Below are positions 1 through 9,161 of a DNA stretch of 64,000 nucleotides, one piece after another. The notes beneath the pieces were generated by a model that was given only the letters and a program-made list of their open reading frames with translations, ran no database searches and had not been told where the DNA came from. The stretch is taken from contig LNFB01000234.1 in NCBI GenBank assembly GCA_001464385.1, positions 41,760 to 105,759 on the forward strand, given 5' to 3'. Both the position numbers and the translations under genes were made by a program. Origin of the DNA: Deltaproteobacteria bacterium Ga0077550 (GTDB taxonomy: Bacteria > Myxococcota_A > Polyangia > Nannocystales > Nannocystaceae). The first letter of the stretch is position 1. Every line of letters begins with the position of its first letter.

Positions 1-1683
<1,683 letters not shown>

Positions 1684-1702
1684 GGGCGGCGATCCGGCGG
1701 CG

Positions 1703-2245
1703 TCACTCGGGTGCGCCACAGCTCCAGCGCGAGAAGCGATAGCCGGTGCTGTGGCCGCACCCGGTCCGCTTGCCCGTGGCGACGGTGAAGGCGACGTAGC
1801 CCACCAACTCGGGGTGGCCGAGCACGTAGTCGCCCGGCGGCAGCTCGGTCTCGAAGCAACCCGCGGCGTCGGTCTCGGTGCTCGCGGTCGGCGGTCCGAG
1901 CCGCTCCGGTGGCGGTGCGATGCGGTGGTTGTCGGGCCGGCCCGGTGGGCCGACCTGTGCGTCGGCGCGCATGCGCTCCGCCAGCGCCTCGAGCTCGGGT
2001 GGGATCGGCAGCGCGAGCCCGGGATCGTCGGCGCGGAACACCAGGATCGGCACGCCCGCATTCGGAGAGAACGAGCTGTCGGTGTCGGACTTCTGCGTGC
2101 TCGCGCCGACGATGCCGGTGGTGATGGTGTGCGTGCACCGACGCGGCGTGTCCGTCGACGCCTTTGCGCAGCCTGAGATGATCATCGTGGGGATGAGGGC
2201 GATCGTGAGCAGCGTCTTCACGGGGTTGGAGATGTGGATGCGCAT
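1703..2245 (-). CDS. Small secreted lipoprotein, carboxypeptidase-regulatory-like tail
   Basis: This encodes a 180-residue predicted lipoprotein. The start at 2245 was chosen because it gives a clean signal peptide (MRIHISNPVKTLL...) ending in a lipobox IISGC near residue 27. The mature part has a Pro-rich middle and a C-terminal stretch, TDAAGCFETELPPGDYVLGH, which resembles the short beta-sandwich repeats of carboxypeptidase-regulatory-like or SpaA-like domains. Four Cys residues occur in the mature part besides the lipidated one. No enzymatic motif is visible and the function is unknown. It lies convergent to the acyl-CoA dehydrogenase, 19 bp apart. The frame stays open for a long way upstream, but the codons there look non-coding. 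Confidence 0.65.
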   Translation of the reverse strand: MRIHISNPVKTLLTIALIPTMIISGCAKASTDTPRRCTHTITTGIVGASTQKSDTDSSFSPNAGVPILVFRADDPGLALPIPPELEALAERMRADAQVGPPGRPDNHRIAPPPERLGPPTASTETDAAGCFETELPPGDYVLGHPELVGYVAFTVATGKRTGCGHSTGYRFSRWSCGAPE

Positions 2246-2388
2246 GGCGACCGGTCGATTGCGGATCCCTCGACGATGCCGCAATTCGGGTCCGCATGGC
2301 GGCGCCCTGTGTGTCCTCGGCGAGGGGGCCGCACGCGGCGGCGACCCGGATTTTCGGCTGCAGCGTCTTCGGTCACGCGCGCGCGAGG

Positions 2389-2638
2389 TCAGGGCTGGCT
2401 GACGACCTCGCGTCCCGCCGCCTCGGCCTCGTCGGGAGTGTTCGTGAACACGAAGGGACACCTTGGCGTCGACCCTCGCACCGAGCACGACGCCGAGCCC
2501 GTCGAGTTCGATGCAGGTCTCCGGCCACTTCCACTCCAGAGCGCTGCGCAGGGCGTCCTCCAGCGTGGCGTGCAGGAAGACGACTGCGGCGCGGAGCAGG
2601 TCGACTTCGGTCACCGGTTGTCGCGCGCGGTCGGGCAT
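2389..2638 (-). pseudogene. Frameshifted HEPN-like small protein remnant
   Basis: From an ATG at 2638 the minus strand reads MPDRARQPVTEVDLLRAAVV, followed by FLHATLEDALRSALEWKWP. This resembles the N-terminal helix of an uncharacterised HEPN-like family; I recognise it only by its HAxLEDxLRxxLxWxxP pattern. Near 2455 the coding character changes frame by one base: the following plausible protein, PFVFTNTPDEAEAAGREVVS, lies one frame away and ends at a TGA at 2389-2391. A single indel would join the two parts into about 83 residues. The rest of the 2246-2693 gap between genes shows nothing else that I can support. Confidence 0.35.
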
Positions 2639-2693
2639 CGCAATCCGTCCGACTCCCGTGATCCGGGGCGGGCGCACCGGCGTTTCCAGGAGC

Positions 2694-3167
2694 ATGCACA
2701 CGCTCTGCGTCCTCCTGGCTCTCCTCGCCACCATCCCGACCACCGCCGCATCGGCGGACCGCCCGACGCCCACCGCCGTCGCCGCCGACGACGACTGCGT
2801 CAAGTCCACCGTGCAGGTCGAGATCGACGCCTTCTCCGGCCACGTGCGCGTCTTCGATGGCCGCACCTGGGCCGATGCGGACGGTGAAATCGAGATCCCT
2901 ACCGGCGCGCTCAGCCACGTCACGCTCGAGGTCCGCTACACCGAGGGCGAGTGGATCGCCGCCTTCGCCGCAGACGGTGGCCAGGCGGTGCGCGTCCAGA
3001 CCAGCGGCGGCGTATTGCGCCACGCGCTGCGGGCCGACGGCGGACGCTTCGAGCTCTCGAGTCGATGGGTAGGGCCCAGCCCCCAGGCGACCGCGATGGT
3101 GCAGATGACCCCGGTCGTGCCCGACGTCATCGTCCGGCCGATCAAGACGTGTCCGCCGTCGACGTGA
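2694..3167 (+). CDS. Secreted protein of unknown function
   Basis: 157 residues. The start was taken at ATG 2694, preceded by CCAGGAGC, a usable ribosome binding site. Residues 1-20 form a Sec signal peptide (MHTLCVLLALLATIPTTAAS) with a probable signal peptidase I site after ASA; there is no lipobox Cys. The mature part is predicted beta-rich, with alternating short strands such as VRVFDGRTWADADGEIEIP, and it ends in a KTCPPST tail; only two Cys remain, which could form one disulfide. No catalytic motif is seen. It faces the next gene tail to tail, with 12 bp between the two stop codons. Confidence 0.6.
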   Translation: MHTLCVLLALLATIPTTAASADRPTPTAVAADDDCVKSTVQVEIDAFSGHVRVFDGRTWADADGEIEIPTGALSHVTLEVRYTEGEWIAAFAADGGQAVRVQTSGGVLRHALRADGGRFELSSRWVGPSPQATAMVQMTPVVPDVIVRPIKTCPPST

Positions 3168-3179
3168 GCGTCGACGGCG

Positions 3180-3758
3180 TCACGCGCTCGTCGTGGCCGT
3201 GCTGTCATTGGTCTCGGTGCCGGTCTCGGTGCCGGTGCCGGTCCCCGTGTCGCCCGAGCCCGAGCTCGAGCTCGAGCTCGAGCTCGAGCTCGAGTCGGGA
3301 TCGACCGGATCGTACGTGGTGAACTCGCCGCTCGTACCCGCGCCGGTGCAGTTCGGATACACCGTGAAGCGCAGCTCGGACGCCATGCCGCCGCACGTCT
3401 CCATCGCGCCGACCGTGGACAGCTCGTACTCGCAGTCGTTCACCCCCTCGGTGACGCGGACGACGATCGACTCTCCGTAGCCGTCTCGGATCTCGCACGA
3501 AAGGGCGCTCGCGCACGATGCCTCGAGGTACGGGCCGCCGTCGACCCGGTACTCGACGCGGGAGGGCGCCGTCGGGTGCCCCATCTCGGTCTCGACGAAG
3601 ACGGTCACCGCGGGGTTCGTCGTGCAGTCGCCCTGCGTCGACGTCCCCGTCGTCGTCGGGGCGCCCGTCCCCGTCTCGGCTTGCCCGCCGCCCGTGCTGC
3701 TGCACGCGCCCAGCCCCATCACGTACACACCTCGAAGGATCCATCGCGTTCCCAGCAT
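3180..3758 (-). CDS. Lipoprotein with polyserine tract
   Basis: 192 residues. The start at 3758 has AAGGAG six bases upstream, the best ribosome binding site in this area. A signal peptide (MLGTRWILRGVYVMGLGACSS) has a lipobox at LGAC near residue 19. After a Thr/Gly-rich linker comes a beta-type domain with six Cys (for example ASCASALSCEIRDGYGES and NDCEYELSTVGAMETCGG). A run of about twelve Ser then leads into a GTGTGTETGTET tail. The Ser run is encoded by a near-perfect six-base tandem repeat. It is likely anchored to a membrane by its lipid. Its function is unknown. Confidence 0.65.
   Translation of the reverse strand: MLGTRWILRGVYVMGLGACSSTGGGQAETGTGAPTTTGTSTQGDCTTNPAVTVFVETEMGHPTAPSRVEYRVDGGPYLEASCASALSCEIRDGYGESIVVRVTEGVNDCEYELSTVGAMETCGGMASELRFTVYPNCTGAGTSGEFTTYDPVDPDSSSSSSSSSSSGSGDTGTGTGTETGTETNDSTATTSA
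3261..3294. repeat. Hexanucleotide tandem repeat (CGAGCT)n
   Basis: 34 bases made of 5.7 perfect copies of CGAGCT, a unit whose tandem array is its own reverse complement. It lies inside the lipoprotein gene on the minus strand, where it reads as alternating TCG and AGC Ser codons. Gain or loss of a unit changes the Ser linker by two residues without a frameshift. Confidence 0.9.
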
Positions 3759-3923
3759 GTCCAACTCCTTGGTCCAACCGCTCGACGCCGCCCAAGTGCG
3801 ACGCGAACGGGATCGAGTCTGCACGATCTCCGCGTGCGATGGGTCGTGATTGTGCCGGACCGTGCACGACGCCCGCGGGACGACCTGGACCGGCCCGGGT
3901 ACGTCTGATTTGATGCGGGGACG

Positions 3924-6566
3924 ATGCCCGCCGCGCCGCTCCTCCGCGTCCTTCGCCGCCTCGCGTTCGCCCTGGTGCTGACCGGATCGGGGCTCGCCCA
4001 GGCGGCCGAGCCGGACGGCGGGTACCGCCGCGCACCGCCGGAGATCCACGCCGTGCTCGACGCGGTGCCGGCCCCCTCGATGCGGGTGTCGCCGACCGCG
4101 AAGCACGTGCTGTTCGCCCGCACGTCGCTGTATCCACCGATCGCCGAGCTCGCGGCGCCGATGCTCAAGCTCGCCGGCGTGCGCATCGATCCCGACAACA
4201 ACGCGGGGCACGGTCAGCGCCACATCGCCGCGCTGTCGATCCGAGCGCTGCCCGATGCGCGCGGCGTCGGTGGCGGCGAGGAGCGAAAGGTCGCGCTGCC
4301 GGCGGACGCGCGCATCGACGATGTCGTGTGGAACCCCGCCGGCACCAAGGTCGCGTTCACCAACGTCACCGAGCGCGCGGTCGAGCTGTGGATCTTCGAC
4401 GTCGCGACCGCGAAGGCGCGCAAGGTCCCCGGCGTCGCGCTCAACCCGATGCTCGGCGCGCCCGCGATCTGGATGCCCGACGGCGAGACGCTGCTCGTGC
4501 GCTTGGTCGGCCCGCGCCGCGGTCCGCCCGAGGCCCGGCCCGCGCCGGTGGGCCCCCGCATCGAGTCGAGCGAGCGGGGAACGAAGGCCAGCAGCACCTA
4601 CGAGGCCCGCGACCTGCTGCGCACGCCCCACGACGCCGATCTGTTCGAGTACTACGGGACCGCCCAGCTCGCGACCGTCAGCGCGCGCGGCAAGGTGACG
4701 CGGATCGGCAAGCCGGGGGTGTTCACCGCCGCCGATCCCTCGCCGGATGGTCGCCACCTGCTGGTCGCGCGGATCGTGCGGCCGTATGCGTTCACGCGGC
4801 CCTTCGGGCGCTTCCCCCACGAGGTCGAGATCTGGGACTCGGCAGGGCGCAGGCTCGAGACCATCGCGAGCGTGCCGCTGGCCGACAAGGTGCCGGTCGA
4901 CGGGGTGCGCACCGGCCCGCGCGACTTCTCGTGGCGTCCGCTCGCGCCCGCGACGTTGATGTGGGCCGAGGCGCTGGACGGCGGCGACACCTACAGGTCG
5001 GTCGATCACCACGATCGCGTGGTCACCAAGGTGATCGGCAAGCCGCCGACGACGTGGCTCGAGACCACGCACCGCTTCGGCGGGATCGCGTGGCTCGAGG
5101 ACGGCAAGCGCGCGATGGTCTACGAGGTCCAGAGCGAGGCGCATCGGATCAAGACCACGCTGGTCGACGTCGAGGCCCCGAGCGTCGGGCCCAAGGTGGT
5201 GTGGGATCGCAGCTACGACGATCGCTACGGCGATCCCGGGACCCCGATCACGCGGGTGCTGCCCAACGGGGAGTCGGTGGTGCGCGTGCACGACGACGCG
5301 ATCTTCCTCGCCGGCCGCGGCGCGACGCCCGAGGGCGACCGCCCCTTCCTCGATCGCATGGCGCTCGATGGCTTCGCGACCGAGCGGTGGTTCCGGTCGC
5401 CCGACGATCGCGACGAGTCCTTCGCCGCGTGGGTCGACGTCGGCGCCGGCGTGTTCCTCACCCGCCGCGAGACCGAGACCACGCCGGCCAACCTCGCGGT
5501 GCACACGCTGTCGGCCGCGAAGCCGGCGGGGAAGCCCGCGGCGAAGCCGGGAGAGCCGGTGCGCACGACCGACGCCCGCGTGTTGACGAGCTTCGAAGAT
5601 CCGGCGCCGCAGGTGCGCACGCTGACCAAGCAGCTCGTGAAGTACGAGCGCGCCGATGGCGTGCCGCTGTCGTTCACGATGTACCTGCCCCCGGGCTACC
5701 AGCCGGGCACGCCGATGCCGACGGTGCTGTGGGCGTATCCGCTGGACTACACCGACGCGAAGAACGCGGGCCAGATCACCGGCTCGGTGCACGAGTTCAC
5801 CTCGGTCGTCGGGCCCTCGCCGATCTTCCTCGCGCTGGCCGGCTACGTCGTGCTCGACGAGGTCGCGATGCCGGTCGTCGGACCCACCGAGACCGCGTAC
5901 GACACCTTCTTGCCGCAGATCGAGGCCAACGCGAAGGCCGCGATCGACAAGGCCGTCGCGCTCGGCGTCACCGATCGCGATCGCGTCGGCGTGCTCGGCC
6001 ACAGCCACGGCGGGCTGATGACGGCGAACCTGCTGGCGTGGACCGATCTGTTCCGCGCCGGGGTCGCGCGCAGCGGCGCGTACAACCACACCACGCGCCC
6101 GTTCGGGTTCCAGAACGAGCGCCGCAGCCTCTACCAGGCCAAGGACAACTACCTGAAGCTGTCGCCGCTGCTGCACGCGGATCGGATCGACGAGCCGCTG
6201 CTCATCATCCACGGCGAGGTCGACGCGAATCCGGGCACCGTGCCGCAGCAATCCGAGAAGCTGTTCGAGGCCGTGCGCGGCACGGGCGGGACGACGCGGC
6301 TGCTGATGCTGCCCCACGAGTCGCACGGGTACATCGCGCGCGAGTCGGTCGAGCACGTGCTCGCCGAGACGATCGCGTGGTTCGACGTCCACGTGAAGAA
6401 CGCGGGGCCGCGACCGGCGAAGGCTGCGGCGGCGCCCGGGCCGAAGAAGGCGGTGGTGATGGCGTGGAAGCCGGCCGAGGCGAAGGCGACGCCGGCTGCG
6501 GCGCCCTGCGACTGCAAGCGCCGGGGAAAACGGCGGCGCGGGCGGCGGGGAGCGGTCGCGCCGTGA
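3924..6566 (+). CDS. S9 family peptidase, glutamyl endopeptidase-like
   Basis: 880 residues with a signal peptide (residues 1-27, ending AQAAEP), so a secreted or periplasmic serine peptidase. The N-terminal two thirds is the beta-propeller of prolyl-oligopeptidase-type enzymes. The C-terminal alpha/beta hydrolase domain has the nucleophile elbow LGHSHGGLMTANLL (Ser694), the acid in HGEVDANPGT (Asp767) and the His in LPHESHGY (His801). The spacing and the ARSGAYNHTTRPFGFQNE segment match the bacterial and plant-chloroplast glutamyl endopeptidase subgroup rather than classic prolyl oligopeptidases; Glu specificity is inferred from that. The last 50 residues are an Ala/Lys/Arg-rich tail ending in a very basic CDCKRRGKRRRGRRG stretch, which is not part of the family fold. 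The ATG follows directly after a TTTGAT hexamer nine bases away. Confidence 0.88.
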   Translation: MPAAPLLRVLRRLAFALVLTGSGLAQAAEPDGGYRRAPPEIHAVLDAVPAPSMRVSPTAKHVLFARTSLYPPIAELAAPMLKLAGVRIDPDNNAGHGQRHIAALSIRALPDARGVGGGEERKVALPADARIDDVVWNPAGTKVAFTNVTERAVELWIFDVATAKARKVPGVALNPMLGAPAIWMPDGETLLVRLVGPRRGPPEARPAPVGPRIESSERGTKASSTYEARDLLRTPHDADLFEYYGTAQLATVSARGKVTRIGKPGVFTAADPSPDGRHLLVARIVRPYAFTRPFGRFPHEVEIWDSAGRRLETIASVPLADKVPVDGVRTGPRDFSWRPLAPATLMWAEALDGGDTYRSVDHHDRVVTKVIGKPPTTWLETTHRFGGIAWLEDGKRAMVYEVQSEAHRIKTTLVDVEAPSVGPKVVWDRSYDDRYGDPGTPITRVLPNGESVVRVHDDAIFLAGRGATPEGDRPFLDRMALDGFATERWFRSPDDRDESFAAWVDVGAGVFLTRRETETTPANLAVHTLSAAKPAGKPAAKPGEPVRTTDARVLTSFEDPAPQVRTLTKQLVKYERADGVPLSFTMYLPPGYQPGTPMPTVLWAYPLDYTDAKNAGQITGSVHEFTSVVGPSPIFLALAGYVVLDEVAMPVVGPTETAYDTFLPQIEANAKAAIDKAVALGVTDRDRVGVLGHSHGGLMTANLLAWTDLFRAGVARSGAYNHTTRPFGFQNERRSLYQAKDNYLKLSPLLHADRIDEPLLIIHGEVDANPGTVPQQSEKLFEAVRGTGGTTRLLMLPHESHGYIARESVEHVLAETIAWFDVHVKNAGPRPAKAAAAPGPKKAVVMAWKPAEAKATPAAAPCDCKRRGKRRRGRRGAVAP

Positions 6567-6603
6567 CGGATCGGCCCGGCTGCCTCCACAGACGGGGTAT
6601 CCG

Positions 6604-8049
6604 ATGACGACCCTGCGATTGCCCCCCCTGTTCGCGTCCCTCCTCGTCGGCTGCGCCGCCCTCGCCACGGGCTGCGTCGTCGACGACGACCCGTCGGCGG
6701 ACACCGACGGTGCCCCCGAGACCGGCACGCCCGACCCGAGCGACACGGACGCGGTCGACGACACGGGCGGCGAGCCGGTGCCCGATGGTTGCGCCGCGCC
6801 GACCGGACCGGGCACCGACGTCGGCACCACGCTCGACGCGGACGTCACCTGGACGGCCGAGGGCAGCCCGTACCGCATCGCGGCGACGACGTACCTCACC
6901 GCGACGCTGACGCTCGAGCCGTGCACGGTGGTCGAGCTCGCCCCCGACGCCCGACTGCTGGTCGGCAACGATCCGGCGCCCGGCAGCGTCGTCGCCCACG
7001 GCGAGATCATCGAGGTCGCCGGCGCCGAGGTCCGGCTCCCGGTCCGCTTCGAGCGGCTCGACGACGCGTCGCCGTGGGGCGCGATCGAGGTCGACGTCAC
7101 AGGCCTGCTCGACGCCGAGCACGCGGACTTCGTCGGTGGCGGCAGCATCAACGCCAACGGCGCGATCGTGGCGTGGGGCGCGACGCCCAATGGTGGGACC
7201 ACGCCGAACCTGCGGTTGGTCGACGTGACGGTGGTCGATGCGGCGAGCAACGGGATCTACCTCCCGAGCCGCGCGGCGTTCACCGACGACTCCGACGGCG
7301 TGCGGGTCGAGGGCACCGCCGAGGCCGGCTTCCCGATCCAGGTGCAGGCCGGCGCGGTGCACAGCCTGCCGACCGGGCTCACCCTCGTCGGCAACGCCGC
7401 CGACGTGGTCCGCGTCGAGACCTTCGGCAGCGTCGACGACGACACCTTCCCCAACCGCGGCGTGCCGCTGCAGATCGACGACGCGCTCTACCTCGGCACC
7501 GTCGACAGCGACGGCCTCTCGACGTTGACGATCGAGGCGGGCGTCGAGGTGCAGTTCGCCACCGGCGGTGCGGGCAGCGGGATCTACATCGGGCTCGACG
7601 ACGATCACCAGGGCATCATCGTCGCGGCCGGCACCGCCGCCGCGCCGATCTCCTTCCGCTCGGCCGAGGCCGCGCCGGCCCCCGGCGACTGGATGGGTCT
7701 GTACTTCCGCTACACCCCCACCGACGGCAACGTGCTCGAGCACGTCACCATCGCCCACGCGGGCGGCACGAGCGGCGCGCAGGGCTTCGGCTGCGGGCCC
7801 GCCGAGAACCACGCCAGCGTCCTGTTGCTGACCGAGCAGCCGCTGGCCCCGTTCCTCTCCGACGTGACCTTCAGCGAGGCGGGCGGCGATACCCAGCTGA
7901 TCCTCGGCTGGCTCGACGAGTCGCCCTCGGCCACGGCGCAGGCGTTCGCGGACGGCAACACGTTCGCCGACGCGCCCGCGTGCCACGTGGGCCTGCCGCG
8001 CGGCACCGACAACGGCTGCCCGGGCGACGCCGAGCCGGATTGCCTGTGA
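6604..8049 (+). CDS. Large lipoprotein, probable beta-helix
   Basis: 481 residues. The signal peptide (MTTLRLPPLFASLLVGCAA...) ends in lipobox LATGC near residue 24, followed by an acidic Asp/Thr/Glu-rich linker. The mature domain from about residue 60 shows repeated LTLEPCTVVELAPDARLLVG- and LTIEAGVEVQFATGGAGSG-type segments, each followed by a VAAGTAAAPISFRS-type strand. This is the usual look of right-handed parallel beta-helix surface proteins with two repeat blocks. Four Cys near the C-terminus may form disulfides. No catalytic motif can be assigned. It lies 37 bp after the S9 peptidase on the same strand and may be co-transcribed with it. Confidence 0.7.
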   Translation: MTTLRLPPLFASLLVGCAALATGCVVDDDPSADTDGAPETGTPDPSDTDAVDDTGGEPVPDGCAAPTGPGTDVGTTLDADVTWTAEGSPYRIAATTYLTATLTLEPCTVVELAPDARLLVGNDPAPGSVVAHGEIIEVAGAEVRLPVRFERLDDASPWGAIEVDVTGLLDAEHADFVGGGSINANGAIVAWGATPNGGTTPNLRLVDVTVVDAASNGIYLPSRAAFTDDSDGVRVEGTAEAGFPIQVQAGAVHSLPTGLTLVGNAADVVRVETFGSVDDDTFPNRGVPLQIDDALYLGTVDSDGLSTLTIEAGVEVQFATGGAGSGIYIGLDDDHQGIIVAAGTAAAPISFRSAEAAPAPGDWMGLYFRYTPTDGNVLEHVTIAHAGGTSGAQGFGCGPAENHASVLLLTEQPLAPFLSDVTFSEAGGDTQLILGWLDESPSATAQAFADGNTFADAPACHVGLPRGTDNGCPGDAEPDCL

Positions 8050-8080
8050 GGGCGAGCGGTGGCGGGAGCGGCCCTCGGGT

Positions 8081-8983
8081 TCACGGCGTCGCCCACAGGC
8101 AGACGCCGCTCCCGTCGGGATCGCAGACCATGCCGTCGGGACACTGCTGAGCGTCCGAGCAGTCGAGCAGGCACAGCGTCGCGCCCACTCCGATGTCGGT
8201 GCACACGACGGGGGCGTCACCCGTCGTGGGCACCGGGCACTCGTCGGCGCTCGCGCAATCCTGGGCGCACACGCCCATGCTCGGTGAGTTCGGATCGTCG
8301 TAGAGGCAAGGTCCCTCGGCGCAGGGCATCCCGAGCTGGGTGACGCAATCGCCGTAGGTCGGCAGCGGCTCGCCGAAGTGGCACACGGTGTCGAAGAAGC
8401 AGATCATCGCGTCGGGGCAGCCGTGATCCGGATCGCAGGCGATGAAACACTCGCCCATGCCATCACCGGTGAGATCGCCGCAGGAGTGCTGCGACTCGAA
8501 GCCGGGCGTTGGTGCCGGGCAGTCGCACAGCGAGTCGCACGCGAAGGTGCAGACACCGGAGGTGACATAGGGGTTGCCGATGCACTGCGCTGGGTTGTCG
8601 CCGGCCTCGCAGGGGACGAGGCTGCCGGTGCCGTTGTCCAGGAGGCAGTCGCCGAGCACGCCGTCGCCCCAGGCGACGCACATCGCTCCGCCGTCGGATC
8701 CGCCGTCGGACCCACCGTCGGATCCGCCGTCGGACCCGGAGGTCGCATCGCTCGCCGAGGCGCCGGAGTCCGAGCTCGAGGTCGATGCCGCGGCGCCTTC
8801 CAATCCTCCGCTGTCGCTCGAGGGGTCCGGTTGTGTCGTGCTGGTCGCGTCGACCGGCCCCGTCGAGCCCCGCGACGTTTCGCCTCCGTCGTCGGGGATC
8901 GACTCCGTCCCGGGCGTCGAGCATCCGTGGGCGACAACGACGGCCCAGAGGGTGAACGGGAGGTGAACGACCGTGCGCTTCAT
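8081..8983 (-). CDS. Cys-rich lipoprotein with GSDG repeats
   Basis: 300 residues. I chose the second of two in-frame ATG codons (8983) because a GGGGA sits just upstream; the alternative start is 8995. The signal peptide MKRTVVHLPFTLWAVVVAHG leads to a lipid-acceptor Cys in AHGC. Residues 22-100 are a low-complexity Ser/Asp/Gly/Thr linker with four copies of a GSDG unit. The C-terminal 200 residues carry more than twenty Cys in short loops such as CTFACDSLCDCPAP and CSDAQQCPDGMVCDPDGSGVC, like the Cys-rich surface lipoproteins typical of Nannocystis-type myxobacteria. No enzymatic role is visible. Confidence 0.72.
   Translation of the reverse strand: MKRTVVHLPFTLWAVVVAHGCSTPGTESIPDDGGETSRGSTGPVDATSTTQPDPSSDSGGLEGAAASTSSSDSGASASDATSGSDGGSDGGSDGGSDGGAMCVAWGDGVLGDCLLDNGTGSLVPCEAGDNPAQCIGNPYVTSGVCTFACDSLCDCPAPTPGFESQHSCGDLTGDGMGECFIACDPDHGCPDAMICFFDTVCHFGEPLPTYGDCVTQLGMPCAEGPCLYDDPNSPSMGVCAQDCASADECPVPTTGDAPVVCTDIGVGATLCLLDCSDAQQCPDGMVCDPDGSGVCLWATP
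8688..8735. repeat. 12-bp tandem repeat, four copies
   Basis: Four near-identical 12-base units, of the form CCGCCGTCGGAT with alternating T/C at the end and one A in the third copy. They encode four Gly-Ser-Asp-Gly blocks in the linker of the Cys-rich lipoprotein on the minus strand. The unit length keeps the frame, so copy number can vary without loss of function. Confidence 0.85.
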
Positions 8984-9143
8984 GGGTCCCCGCATCCGCG
9001 GCGGTCCGGTGCTGCCGGAGCGCGCGTCGAGGAGGTATGGGGCCCTCGTCGCGACGATGCAGGATCCGCCGCGCGAATTTCGGAGGGGTACCGGTCGACT
9101 GCGGTGCGGCTCCGGGAACCAAACCCACGTCCGGGGCGAATGC

Positions 9144-9149
9144 TACCCT
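9144..9149 (+). promoter_or_regulatory. -10-like hexamer TACCCT
   Basis: TGCTACCCT carries an extended -10 (TGn before TACCCT) and ends 12 bases before the ATG of the kinase/M16 gene. No clear -35 is visible. It fits the short-leader pattern seen before many genes here. Confidence 0.35.
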
Positions 9150-9161
9150 GGACGTGGCGCC

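Noticed and set aside
3180..7250. A minus-strand frame open for more than 1300 codons across the S9 peptidase and beta-helix genes
   Set aside because: It is antisense to genes with clear motifs and its translation is Arg/Gly/Ala-rich low complexity; only its left end (3180-3758) is a real gene.
8048..8075. Possible terminator stem GAGGGC/GCCCTC between convergent genes
   Set aside because: Only six pairs with an 18-base loop and no T tract.
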